Source: Halomonas socia (GTDB taxonomy: Bacteria > Pseudomonadota > Gammaproteobacteria > Pseudomonadales > Halomonadaceae). Taken from it: a DNA stretch of 64,000 bases. The stretch covers positions 1,488,001 to 1,552,000 of the forward strand of contig NZ_CP048812.1 of assembly GCF_010977575.1 (NCBI RefSeq), written 5' to 3'. Shown piece after piece: positions 56,050 through 64,000 of the stretch. Each line of letters opens with the position of its first letter. Positions within the stretch are counted from its first letter, which is position 1. Under the pieces are notes generated by a model. It did no database searches, was not told where the DNA came from, and worked only from the letters and a program-made list of their open reading frames with translations. The translations under genes were made by a program, and so were the position numbers.

Positions 56050-56913
56050 TCAGGCGCGTTCCGCATCCGGGTCTTGTGTCTTGGCGTCCCGCGCCTTGTC
56101 CTGGCGCACGCCCAGTGCAATGGCCAGGGTCTGGGTCAGGCACAGCGAGGCGGTTAGCCCTCGGAAGCTCTTGACCTCGGCTTCATGGACGACGAGCACC
56201 ACATCGGCCAGCCGGGCCAGCGGGCTCAGGCTGGAGTCCGTGATCACCACCAGGGGTAACTCGCGCTGGCTGGCCGCTTCAGCGACCTGGCGACTCTCCT
56301 CGGCATAGGGGGAGAAGCTGACTACTAGCAACGCATCCTTGTCGCCGATAGATCGCACCTGTTCGCCATACATTCCACCCTGGCCGTTGACCAGGAAGGC
56401 GCGTTTGTCGATGTGATGCAGTGCATAGGTCATATAGCTCGCCACCACGAAGCTGCGCCGGGCACCCATCACATGCACTGCCTGGGCGCGCTCGAAGATA
56501 TCCAGCGCCTGCTCCAGATGGCGTGGGTCGATGCGACCCGGCAACTGCTCGAGTACCTCCCGATTGGCATCGGCGAACTCCCATAGCAGTTGGGTGCTGT
56601 CGGGGGTTTCGCCGGTGGCACTGCGCACGGCGCGAATCCGTTCGGTGTAATTGGGCAGCTCGTCCACCAGCCGAGAGCGGAACAGCTGCTGCATTTCCGA
56701 GAAACCCTTGAAGCCGAAACTGTTGGCAAAGCGGATCAGGGTGGAGGGGGTAACCCCGGCCTGCTCGGCCAGCTTGGCCACGGTGGCGAAGGCAACCTCT
56801 TGCGGATGATCGAGCAGAAAGCGCGCAGTCTGCTGCAGGCGCCGGCTCAGCGACGGATAGTCTGCCGCAATGCGCGCCTCCAGCTCGTTGAAATCCTGGG
56901 GGGTGGTGTGCAT
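56050..56913 (-). CDS. iolR: RpiR/MurR-family transcriptional regulator of the inositol cluster
   Basis: 287 residues. N-terminal HTH_6 domain ('AKLAEQAGVTPSTLIRFANSFGFKGFSEMQQLFR', about 40-80) and C-terminal SIS sugar-phosphate-binding domain ('VHVMGARRSFVVASYMTYALHHI', 'ALLVVSFSPYAEESRQVAEAA', 'VVITDSSLSPLARLADVVL'). RpiR-type IolR proteins repress iol genes until an inositol catabolite binds. Divergent from the ABC importer; the intergenic region has an inverted repeat that is a candidate operator. Confidence 0.9.
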   Translation of the reverse strand: MHTTPQDFNELEARIAADYPSLSRRLQQTARFLLDHPQEVAFATVAKLAEQAGVTPSTLIRFANSFGFKGFSEMQQLFRSRLVDELPNYTERIRAVRSATGETPDSTQLLWEFADANREVLEQLPGRIDPRHLEQALDIFERAQAVHVMGARRSFVVASYMTYALHHIDKRAFLVNGQGGMYGEQVRSIGDKDALLVVSFSPYAEESRQVAEAASQRELPLVVITDSSLSPLARLADVVLVVHEAEVKSFRGLTASLCLTQTLAIALGVRQDKARDAKTQDPDAERA

Positions 56914-56986
56914 CTGTCGTCCTTCCTGTTCGCCGCCTTGCTGAGTGTTAGCGATGGAGCAAATGTGTATGAGCAGTCTAGGCGTA

Positions 56987-57013
56987 TTGGTATAAAAATT
57001 CCATTTATACCAA
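56987..57013. promoter_or_regulatory. Inverted repeat TTGGTATAAA-N7-TTTATACCAA in the iol divergent region
   Basis: Ten-base perfect arms with a 7-base centre, in a strongly AT-rich stretch between iolR and the ABC binding protein. A second related segment TATTGGAAT lies at about 57,044-57,052. The symmetry and divergent location make it a likely IolR operator. Confidence 0.55.
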
Positions 57014-57124
57014 AGTATAGAACATATGATTTGATTAATCTTAGTATTGGAATCTATATTTCATCCTGCCAATGCGCATCACACAGCGAACAGCACATAA
57101 CGACAACCAAAGAGGACATCACCC

Positions 57125-58075
57125 ATGACACGCCTATCCCAATGGCTACTCGCCTCGACCACTGCTGCGGCCCTCATGGCCGGTGCAGCACAGGCACAAG
57201 AACAGGAACAAGCAGAGAACCGCTTCGTCATGGTGACCCATGGCGTTCCCTCCGACCCCTTCTGGTCTGTGGTCAAGAACGGGGCAGAGGCGGCTGCCGA
57301 CCTCGTCGGTGCCACCTTGGAATACCGCGCACCCTCCACCTTTGACATGGCCAGAATGCGGCAACTCGTCCAGGCCGCGGTGGCTTCGGCTCCGGATGGC
57401 CTGATCGTCTCCTTCACCGATGAGGACGCGCTGGGCGGCGTCGTTCAGAACGCCGTCGACAATGACATTCCGGTGATCACCATCAACTCCGGCGGCGATG
57501 TCTCGCGCGACTACGGCGCTCGTCTTCACATAGGGCAAAGTGAATATGAAGCGGGTAGGCGAGCCGCCGAGCGTATGCAGGAGATGGGTGTCGAGAAAGG
57601 GGTCTGCATCAATCATGAGCAGGGCAATCAGGGGCTCGACCAGCGCTGCGACGGCTTCGTCGAGGGCTTCGACGGTAATGCCGAGCAGCTGGCAACGACA
57701 TACGACCCTACGGCGATTCGCAACGCCATCGTCGCTTATCTCAACGAGAACAGCGATGTTCGCGGCGTTCTGACCCTGGGTGCCTTGGCAGCGGACCCAA
57801 TGATTCGTGCCATGCGTGATCAGGGCGCCATCGACATGTTCACCCTCGGCACCTTCGACCTCTCTCCAGGCATCCTGGAGGCCCTTGAGGCGGGTGAGCT
57901 GGACTTCGCCATCGACCAGCAGCAGTACCTGCAGGGCTACCTGCCCGTCACTTTCCTCGACCAGTACGTCAAGAACGGCCTGCTTCCGGCGGGGGATGTT
58001 CCCACCGGTCCGGGATTCGTGACTCAGGAAAACGCCTCTCAAGTCATCGAACTGAGCAAGCAAGGCGTTCGCTGA
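57125..58075 (+). CDS. ABC sugar-binding protein, probably for inositol
   Basis: 316 residues. Signal peptide ending 'GAAQAQ', then a periplasmic-binding-protein type 1 domain ('FVMVTHGVPSDPFWSVVKNGAEAAADLVGATLEYRAP', 'GLIVSFTDEDALGGVVQNAVDNDIPVITINSGGD'). Ligand in the ribose/inositol-binding class. First gene of the rightward iol transcript, so inositol or a related polyol is inferred from context. Confidence 0.88.
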   Translation: MTRLSQWLLASTTAAALMAGAAQAQEQEQAENRFVMVTHGVPSDPFWSVVKNGAEAAADLVGATLEYRAPSTFDMARMRQLVQAAVASAPDGLIVSFTDEDALGGVVQNAVDNDIPVITINSGGDVSRDYGARLHIGQSEYEAGRRAAERMQEMGVEKGVCINHEQGNQGLDQRCDGFVEGFDGNAEQLATTYDPTAIRNAIVAYLNENSDVRGVLTLGALAADPMIRAMRDQGAIDMFTLGTFDLSPGILEALEAGELDFAIDQQQYLQGYLPVTFLDQYVKNGLLPAGDVPTGPGFVTQENASQVIELSKQGVR

Positions 58076-58127
58076 TATCCACCTAATCGTGCGGCCCGGT
58101 GTACCCGGGCCTTGGGAGTCGATTGTC

Positions 58128-59261
58128 ATGAAGTCCAATGAATCCTCCAATCCGATGGCAGTCCCAGGGGCTCAGCCCCAGGATGAGCGCCTCCAGAAGG
58201 TCACCCTCTGGAAAAAGGCGCTAAGCCGACCCGAACTGGGCGCCCTGGCCGGGACCGTCCTGGTCCTCTCCTTCTTTATCGTCGCCGCCAGCGGTACCGG
58301 CATGTTTACCCCGGCCGGCATTCTCAATTTCCTCGAAGTGGCGGCTCAGTTGGGCATCATCGCCACCGCCGCTGCGCTGTTGATGATCGGTGGTGAGTTC
58401 GATCTGTCCATTGGCTCGATGATCGGCCTGGCCGGCATCCTCATCGCCATTCCTGCAGTGGAGTACGGCTGGCCGCTTTGGGCCGCCATCCTGTTGGCCT
58501 TCTCCTGTGCAGCCTTGGTGGGCTGGATCAATGGCAATCTGGTCAACAAGACGGGCTTACCTTCCTTCATCGTCACCTTGGGGTTCCTGTTCATCCTGCG
58601 CGGCCTGGCCATCGGTATCAGCCGCCTGTTGACCGGGCGTACACAGGTCGGCGGCGTGCATGAGCATGTCCCGGGTGACTGGTTCGCGGCCCTGTTCTCT
58701 GGGGAGGTGGCCACAGGTCTGTTCGCCTGGATGGCGACTCAGGGTTGGATTGCCACCAACTTTGCCGGTAATCCGGTGGTTACCGGCATCCCGGTTTCCA
58801 TCGTCTGGTGGCTCGGCCTCACGGCTGTGGCGACCTGGATCCTGCTCTGCACCCCCTACGGCAACTGGATTTTTGCCAGCGGTGGCGACAAGAATGCCGC
58901 TCGCAACTCCGGGGTGCCGGTGCAACGAGTCAAGATCTCTTTGTTCATATTCACTGCCTTCTCCGCCACCATCTATGCCTGTATCCAGGTGATGGACACC
59001 GGCTCTGCGGACACCATCCGCGGGATGCTCAAGGAGCTCGAGGCGATCATCGCCGTGGTCATCGGTGGTGCCCTGCTCACCGGGGGCTATGGCTCCGCCA
59101 TTGGCGCGGCACTGGGTGCGCTGATCTTCGGCATGGTGCAGATGGGTATCTTCTATACCGGCGTCAACACCGATTGGTTCCAGGTCTTCCTCGGAGTGAT
59201 GCTGCTGGTCGCCGTGCTGTTCAACAATTTCATGCGCAAGAAGGCGATGGAGGCCAAGTGA
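58128..59261 (+). CDS. ABC sugar transporter permease (inositol-type)
   Basis: 377 residues from '[12 protein letters not shown]', with GGGAG upstream. About nine or ten helices; '[22 protein letters not shown]' and '[22 protein letters not shown]' are the RbsC/FrcC family signature. Pore subunit for the preceding binding protein; the ATPase gene starts one base after its stop. Confidence 0.9.
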   Translation: MKSNESSNPMAVPGAQPQDERLQKVTLWKKALSRPELGALAGTVLVLSFFIVAASGTGMFTPAGILNFLEVAAQLGIIATAAALLMIGGEFDLSIGSMIGLAGILIAIPAVEYGWPLWAAILLAFSCAALVGWINGNLVNKTGLPSFIVTLGFLFILRGLAIGISRLLTGRTQVGGVHEHVPGDWFAALFSGEVATGLFAWMATQGWIATNFAGNPVVTGIPVSIVWWLGLTAVATWILLCTPYGNWIFASGGDKNAARNSGVPVQRVKISLFIFTAFSATIYACIQVMDTGSADTIRGMLKELEAIIAVVIGGALLTGGYGSAIGAALGALIFGMVQMGIFYTGVNTDWFQVFLGVMLLVAVLFNNFMRKKAMEAK

Positions 59262-59262
59262 G

Positions 59263-60123
59263 ATGAGCGAACGTACTCCCATGATCGAGATGCGTAGCGT
59301 CAGCAAGCACTTCGGCAGCGTCATCGCCCTGAGCGACATCTCGATGCAAGTGTGTTCCGGTGAAGTCATGTGCCTGCTGGGTGACAACGGCGCCGGCAAG
59401 TCCACCCTGATCAAGACCCTGTCGGGTGTCCATAGTCCATCCCATGGGGAGATTTACCTGGATGGCAAGCCAGCGCACTTCAAGTCTCCTGCTTATGCGC
59501 TGGACGCCGGTATCGCCACCGTTTTCCAGGATCTGGCAATGATCCCCTTGATGTCTATTACCCGCAACTTCTTCATGGGGCGCGAACCCACCGTCGGCTG
59601 GGGACCCTTCAAGCGCATCGATTGGAAGTATGCCGATCGGATCGCCAAGGAGGAGATGGCCAAGATCGGCATCGACGTGCGCGATCCCGCACAGCCTGTG
59701 GGCACCCTCTCGGGCGGCGAGCGCCAGTGCGTGGCCATCGCTCGTGCGGTCTATTTCGGTGCCAAGGTACTGATTCTGGATGAGCCCACCTCGGCACTCG
59801 GGGTCAAGCAGGCCTCAGTGGTGCTGCGCTATATCGCCAAGGCGCGGGCCGACGGCCTGGCGGTCATCTTCATTACTCACAATGTTCACCACGCTTTCCC
59901 GGTGGCCGATGCCTTCACCTTGCTGTCGCGCGGCGGCAGTCTCGGCACCTTTCGCAAGGCAGACATCACCCGTGAAGAGGTGCTGAACATGATGGCCGGT
60001 GGCGCCGAACTCGAGAGTCTTGATGCCGAACTGGCCGAATTCCAGCGCAGCGACACGGAGCAGAAGGCGAACCGTGGAAGTGCCTCACCCCAGCAGGAGG
60101 CTTCGAGCGCCTCTGGCACATAA
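59263..60123 (+). CDS. ABC sugar transporter ATPase (FrcA-like, single cassette)
   Basis: 286 residues, one ABC domain instead of the two found in RbsA/MglA. Walker A 'GDNGAGKST' (about 44), signature '[14 protein letters not shown]' and Walker B '[12 protein letters not shown]', then switch His in '[10 protein letters not shown]'. Fructose-type (FrcA) ATPases have this layout and act as homodimers. C-terminal about 30 residues are polar. Followed by a 332-base gap holding an isomerase remnant before iolC. Confidence 0.92.
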   Translation: MSERTPMIEMRSVSKHFGSVIALSDISMQVCSGEVMCLLGDNGAGKSTLIKTLSGVHSPSHGEIYLDGKPAHFKSPAYALDAGIATVFQDLAMIPLMSITRNFFMGREPTVGWGPFKRIDWKYADRIAKEEMAKIGIDVRDPAQPVGTLSGGERQCVAIARAVYFGAKVLILDEPTSALGVKQASVVLRYIAKARADGLAVIFITHNVHHAFPVADAFTLLSRGGSLGTFRKADITREEVLNMMAGGAELESLDAELAEFQRSDTEQKANRGSASPQQEASSASGT

Positions 60124-60216
60124 TGTGACCACATCTGGTTGCCTGACACCGCCGGGCGGGAGATACCGAGTCCTGCGTGTGCAGGTGGATGACAAGACCT
60201 TTGATGGAGCTGTGGC

Positions 60217-60387
60217 GATGCCCCCGGTCGCTGCGAGCCCGGCACCGGCGAGATTCACTACCCGGCCATCGCTCGAGCGCTTGTCGAGATCGGCTATAGC
60301 GGGACCGTTGGTCTGGAGGCCTGGGCCTCAGGTGATGACGAGCTGGCCCTGGGGCGCTTCCGGGAAGCTTTTACCCGCTACCTCTAA
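60217..60387 (+). pseudogene. C-terminal remnant of a hydroxypyruvate isomerase/IolI-like TIM-barrel gene
   Basis: Reading 60217-60387 in one frame gives 'DAPGRCEPGTGEIHYPAI' followed by 'ARALVEIGYSGTVGLEAWASG' and a C-terminal '..FREAFTRYL' with TAA. 'APGR-EPGTGEI-YP' is the hallmark near the C terminus of the hydroxypyruvate isomerase family (Hyi/OtnI). Upstream, the frame hits a stop and a base appears missing at 60,212-60,217 (GTGGC-GAT instead of GTGGCCGAT); no start or N-terminal barrel is present between the ATPase stop and here. A partial gene of about 56 codons therefore survives. The remaining part of the gap, 60124-60216 and 60388-60455, shows nothing else. Confidence 0.7.
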
Positions 60388-60455
60388 TTCCTGACTAAAA
60401 AGCGTCGAGCGCTCGGCAGCAGGCCGCCATACGACAAGCGACGCGGAGAGAGACT

Positions 60456-62402
60456 ATGCAACAGATGAATACCGATAACCGTCCCCTGGATTTGATCTGC
60501 CTGGGTCGCGTCGCCGTCGACCTCTATGCGGAGCAGATCGGCAGCCACCTGGAGGACGTTGCCAGCTTTGCCAAGTACCTGGGCGGTAGCTCCGGCAACA
60601 TGGCCTACGGTACGGCGCGCCTGGGGCTCAAGTCCGCGATGCTGTCGCGGGTCGGTAACGAGCAGATGGGACAGTTCGTGCGCGAGGAGTTGCAGCGGGC
60701 CGGAGTCGATACCTCGGCCCTGCAGACCGACCCGGAGCGCCACACCGGCTTGGTACTGCTGGCACTCAAGGATCGCGACACCTTTCCACTGCTCTTCTAT
60801 CGCCGCGATTGCGCCGACATGGCCATCGATCACGAGGCTATCGACCCGGCCTTCATCGGGCGGGCCCGGGCGCTGGCCATCACTGGTACCCACCTCTCCA
60901 CCGAGACGACGCGCCGAGCCTGCCGCAAGGCGCTGGATGCGGCCGCCGAGTACGGCGTCAAGCGGGTGCTCGATATCGATTATCGGCCGGTGCTCTGGGG
61001 CTTGACCACACCGGGCGACGGTGAGACCCGCTTTGTCGCCGATGAGACGGTTACCACCGGCCTGCAGTCCTGGCTCGGCGACTTCGACCTGATCGTTGGC
61101 ACCGAGGAGGAGTTTCATATCGCCGGCGGTAGCACCGATACCCTGGAAGCGTTGCGCGCGGTACGCCGGATCAGCGATGCCACCCTGGTGTGCAAGCTCG
61201 GCGCACTGGGCTGCGTGGTCTTCGAGGGCGAGCTCCCCGAGCGGATCGAGGATGGCATCCTCGTCCGAGGGGTCAAGGTCGAGGTGCTCAACGTGTTGGG
61301 CGCCGGCGACGCCTTTATGAGCGGCCTGCTGCGGGGCTGGCTGAGGGGCGAGGATTGGGCGACCAGCTCAAGCTACGCCAATGCCTGCGGGGCGCTGGTG
61401 GTCTCCCGTCACGGATGTGCACCGGCCATGCCTACCGAGGAAGAACTGTTCGACTACCTGGCCCGTCGTGACGAGGTGCCCCGCCCCGATAAAGACGAGC
61501 GTCTGAACCATCTGCATCGGGTCACCACCCGCACGCCGGTCAGCTGGCCCGAGGTGTGTGGTCTGGCCTTCGATCACCGGCGTCAGCTTACCGAGATGGC
61601 TCGGGAGGAGCATGCCGATACCGAGCGTCTGCCGCTGCTCAAGCAACTGCTGGTCCGGGCAGCCGAGCAGGGCGCGCGTTCTAGTGGCCTGTCCACACCG
61701 GCGATTCTGGTCGACGACGTGCTTGGTCAGGATGCCCTCAATGACGCCAGCGGTCGCGGCTGGTGGATCGGCCGCCCGGTGGAGCTGCCGAGCTCACGCC
61801 CGCTGCGCTTCCAGCACGGTGATGACCTGGGCAGCGAGCTGCGCCACTGGCCGGCCGAGCACATCATCAAATGCCTGGTGTTCTACCATCCGGACGATGC
61901 CCTGGAGCTGCGCCTGGAGCAGGAGGCGCGTCTGCGCCAGCTCTATCGCTCGGCTTGCGACAACCACCTCGAGTTGCTGGTGGAAGTGATTCCACCGTTC
62001 AACATGCCCCAAGATGACACCACTCTGCCGCGCAGTTTGCAGCGTCTCTACAACCTTGGCATTCGCCCTGACTGGTGGAAGCTGCCGGCCATGTCGGATG
62101 TCGCCTGGCGGGCAGTGGGGCGAATTATCGACACCCAGGACCCCCGCTGCCGAGGTGTGGTGCTGCTTGGCCTCGATGCACCCATGGACGAGTTGAAGCA
62201 GGGCTTCGGCTCCGCCGCCCGGCAGCCGCGCTGCAAGGGATTCACCGTAGGTCGCACCCTGTTCGCCGCGGCGAGTCGCGAGTGGTTAGGGGGGCGCATT
62301 GATGATGCCACCCTAGTGAGCCGCGTCGCCGACAACTATGCCGAACTGATCCAGGAGTGGCGACGCCTGCGCAGCGCCGCCCCCCAGTTGGAGGAAGCCT
62401 GA
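60456..62402 (+). CDS. iolC: 5-dehydro-2-deoxygluconokinase IolC fused to a DUF2090 domain
   Basis: 648 residues. N-terminal PfkB/ribokinase domain (about 1-325) with 'LDLICLGRVAVDLYAEQIGS', 'YLGGSSGNMAYGTARLGL' and the catalytic 'NVLGAGDAFMSGLLRG'. C-terminal DUF2090 domain (about 335-640; 'VCGLAFDHRRQLTEMA' onward), related to class I aldolases. In inositol degradation IolC phosphorylates 5-dehydro-2-deoxy-gluconate; the fused domain may supply the IolJ aldolase-like step. Two-domain IolC is common in proteobacteria. The stop is one base before the iolD ATG. Confidence 0.94.
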   Translation: MQQMNTDNRPLDLICLGRVAVDLYAEQIGSHLEDVASFAKYLGGSSGNMAYGTARLGLKSAMLSRVGNEQMGQFVREELQRAGVDTSALQTDPERHTGLVLLALKDRDTFPLLFYRRDCADMAIDHEAIDPAFIGRARALAITGTHLSTETTRRACRKALDAAAEYGVKRVLDIDYRPVLWGLTTPGDGETRFVADETVTTGLQSWLGDFDLIVGTEEEFHIAGGSTDTLEALRAVRRISDATLVCKLGALGCVVFEGELPERIEDGILVRGVKVEVLNVLGAGDAFMSGLLRGWLRGEDWATSSSYANACGALVVSRHGCAPAMPTEEELFDYLARRDEVPRPDKDERLNHLHRVTTRTPVSWPEVCGLAFDHRRQLTEMAREEHADTERLPLLKQLLVRAAEQGARSSGLSTPAILVDDVLGQDALNDASGRGWWIGRPVELPSSRPLRFQHGDDLGSELRHWPAEHIIKCLVFYHPDDALELRLEQEARLRQLYRSACDNHLELLVEVIPPFNMPQDDTTLPRSLQRLYNLGIRPDWWKLPAMSDVAWRAVGRIIDTQDPRCRGVVLLGLDAPMDELKQGFGSAARQPRCKGFTVGRTLFAAASREWLGGRIDDATLVSRVADNYAELIQEWRRLRSAAPQLEEA

Positions 62403-62403
62403 T

Positions 62404-64000
62404 ATGCACACTATTCGTCTCACCATGGCCCAAGCGCTGGTCAAGTTCCTGGCCGCCCAGCGCATCGAGCATGAGGGGCGCGAGGTGCCACTGTTCGAGG
62501 GTGTCTTCGCCATCTTCGGCCACGGCAACGTGGCCGGCCTTGGGGAAGCGCTCTACCACGCCCAGGACGCCCTGCCGACCCTGCGCGCCCATAATGAGCA
62601 GACCATGGCCCATGCGGCCATCGCCTTTGCCAAGGCCAACGGCCGGCGACGGCTGATGGCAGCCACCAGCTCCATCGGGCCGGGCGCCACCAACATGGTG
62701 ACCGCTGCGGCCTTGGCCCATGCCAACCGCCTGCCGGTCCTGCTGCTGCCGGGGGACACCTTCGCCACCCGTGAACCCGACCCGGTGCTGCAGCAGGTGG
62801 AGCACTTCGGTGACCCGACCATCACGGTCAATGACTGCTTCCGTCCGGTGTCGCGCTTCTTCGATCGCATCACCCGCCCGGAGCAGCTGCTGACTAGCCT
62901 GCCCCAGGCCATTGCCACCCTGCTCGACCCGGAGCACTGCGGCCCCGCGACCCTGGCGCTACCCCAGGACGTCCAGACCTTCGCTTACGACTATCCTGAG
63001 GCCTTCTTCACCCCGAGGGTGCACCGCATCCGCCGCCCCCAACCGGACTCGCGGGAGCTGGAAGACGCCATTGCCGTCCTGGCACGTGCCAAGCGACCAC
63101 TGATCCTAGCCGGTGGGGGTGTGCACTATGCCGACGCCTGCGAGCGTCTCGGCGAGTTCGCCCAGGCCCATGGCGTGCCGGTGGCCGAGACACAGGCTGG
63201 AAAGGGGGCCCTGGCCGACGCACATCCCTGTGCGGTGGGCGCCATCGGTGTCACCGGCAGCGTCGTCGCCAACCGCCTGGCTGAGCAGGCGGACGTGATT
63301 CTCGCCGTGGGCACCCGCTTGCAGGATTTCACCACCGGATCCAGGGCACTCTTCGAGCGTGACGACGTCACCCTGGTAGCCCTCAACGTGGGGCGCTTCG
63401 ATAGTCAGAAGCATCACGCCATACCGCTGGTCGGTGATGCTCTTGTTGGCCTTGCGGCACTCGACACCGGCTTGGCCGAGTGGTGTGCCTCCGACGCCTG
63501 GCGGGAGCAGACCGGCAGCCTCAAGCGCGAATGGGCCGAGGTGGTGGCTCGCGTCACCGCCGACGACGGTCGCGAGCTGCCCACCGACGCCCAGGTGATT
63601 GGTGCGGTCAATCGCCAGGCCGGGGAGGACGGCACCGTGGTCTGCGCCGCCGGCGGGCTTCCGGGTGAGCTGCACAAGCTGTGGCAGGCCTCCGGTCCGG
63701 GCAGCTACCACGTGGAGTACGGCTTCTCGTGCATGGGCTACGAGATCGCCGGCGGCCTGGGGGTCAAGATGGCGCGTCCCGAGCGCGAGGTGTTCGTGAT
63801 GGTGGGGGATGGCTCCTACCTGATGCACAACTCCGAGCTCGCCACCTCGGTGATGCTAGGCCACAAGCTGGTCGTGGTGGTGCTCGACAACCGCGGCTAC
63901 GGCTGCATCAACCGCCTGCAGCAGGCCACCGGCGGGGCTGGTTTCAACAACCTTCTCGAGGACTGCCGCACGGTAGCGGAAGGCGCACCGAAGATGGATT
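62404..64000 (+). CDS. iolD: 3D-(3,5/4)-trihydroxycyclohexane-1,2-dione hydrolase IolD, 3'-truncated by window edge
   Basis: 532 codons are present and the frame is open at the edge; full IolD is about 610-640 residues. ThDP-dependent enzyme of the acetohydroxyacid synthase family: N-terminal 'VPLFEGVFAIFGHGNVAGLGEALY' with the catalytic Glu equivalents in 'NEQTMAHAAIAFAKA', a middle domain 'KRPLILAGGGVHYADA', and the C-terminal ThDP motif 'GDGSYLMHNSELATS' (about 467) leading to 'DNRGYGCINRLQ'. Opens the inositol-derived ring. Starts one base after iolC, so cotranscribed; iolE and other genes may follow outside the window. Confidence 0.95.
   Translation, partial: MHTIRLTMAQALVKFLAAQRIEHEGREVPLFEGVFAIFGHGNVAGLGEALYHAQDALPTLRAHNEQTMAHAAIAFAKANGRRRLMAATSSIGPGATNMVTAAALAHANRLPVLLLPGDTFATREPDPVLQQVEHFGDPTITVNDCFRPVSRFFDRITRPEQLLTSLPQAIATLLDPEHCGPATLALPQDVQTFAYDYPEAFFTPRVHRIRRPQPDSRELEDAIAVLARAKRPLILAGGGVHYADACERLGEFAQAHGVPVAETQAGKGALADAHPCAVGAIGVTGSVVANRLAEQADVILAVGTRLQDFTTGSRALFERDDVTLVALNVGRFDSQKHHAIPLVGDALVGLAALDTGLAEWCASDAWREQTGSLKREWAEVVARVTADDGRELPTDAQVIGAVNRQAGEDGTVVCAAGGLPGELHKLWQASGPGSYHVEYGFSCMGYEIAGGLGVKMARPEREVFVMVGDGSYLMHNSELATSVMLGHKLVVVVLDNRGYGCINRLQQATGGAGFNNLLEDCRTVAEGAPKMD

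Overview
The window is a high-GC chromosomal segment of a gammaproteobacterium, almost certainly a Halomonas or close relative (Halomonadaceae). The strongest pointer is a complete teaABCD locus: the TRAP uptake system for the osmolytes ectoine and hydroxyectoine, with its UspA-type partner TeaD, known from Halomonas elongata. The housekeeping neighbourhoods (lysA-dapF-DUF484-xerC-HAD, hemCDXY, engB/cytochrome c4/dsbA, fpr/LysR) have the Pseudomonas/Halomonas layout. I saw no tRNA, rRNA, CRISPR, prophage or complete insertion sequence.

Layout. 1-1.3 kb: end of a phosphonate-type ABC importer (two PhnE permeases). 1.3-6.3 kb: small membrane protein, host-attachment-family protein, Cache chemoreceptor, LysR regulator and ferredoxin-NADP reductase. 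6.4-8.7 kb: nitrogen module glnK-amtB-glnK with a sigma-54 promoter. 8.9-15.6 kb: ubiK, comM, a lipoprotein/hydrolase pair, malate synthase G, a thioesterase and a DUF423 protein. 15.6-17.5 kb: thiS, thiG, trmB. 17.5-17.9 kb: palindrome-rich spacer and a candidate Fur-regulated small RNA. 17.9-21.8 kb: AEC transporter, FixH-like and SCO proteins, an esterase/depolymerase and an FKBP isomerase. 21.9-25.5 kb: teaDCBA. 25.5-31.1 kb: ABC-F ATPase, dtd, tandem Usp, thiD and a small VTT-like membrane protein. 31.1-33.1 kb: TRAP permease pair without a binding protein. 33.2-36.4 kb: EEP nuclease, dsbA, cytochrome c4, engB. 36.4-36.5 kb: MITE-like element with terminal inverted repeats and a CTAA duplication. 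36.5-42.6 kb: leftward run argH-lptM-lysA-dapF-DUF484-xerC-HAD, in which dapF has a one-base frameshift. 42.8-47.3 kb: hemCDXY. 47.5-54.1 kb: purine permease, large MscS channel, zinc-ribbon protein, two CrcB subunits, a retropepsin-like protein and a TauE/SafE exporter. 54.2-64.0 kb: divergent myo-inositol cluster, iolR-iolG-iolB leftward and an inositol-type ABC importer plus iolC and iolD rightward, with a remnant of a hydroxypyruvate-isomerase-like gene in between. iolD runs off the window.

How the genes work together. The inositol cluster imports and catabolises inositol under an RpiR-type repressor. The tea locus recovers compatible solutes. The glnK-amtB-glnK block senses and takes up ammonium. 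The lysA/dapF operon and the hem operon are core biosynthesis. The four items most worth a second look are the candidate Fur-controlled sRNA (about 17,733-17,850, minus strand), the MITE-like insertion between the convergent stop codons of engB and a HAD gene (36,412-36,541), the dapF frameshift (near 39,390) and the isomerase remnant in the iol cluster (60,217-60,387). All functional calls come from reading protein motifs and gene context; no database search was run.
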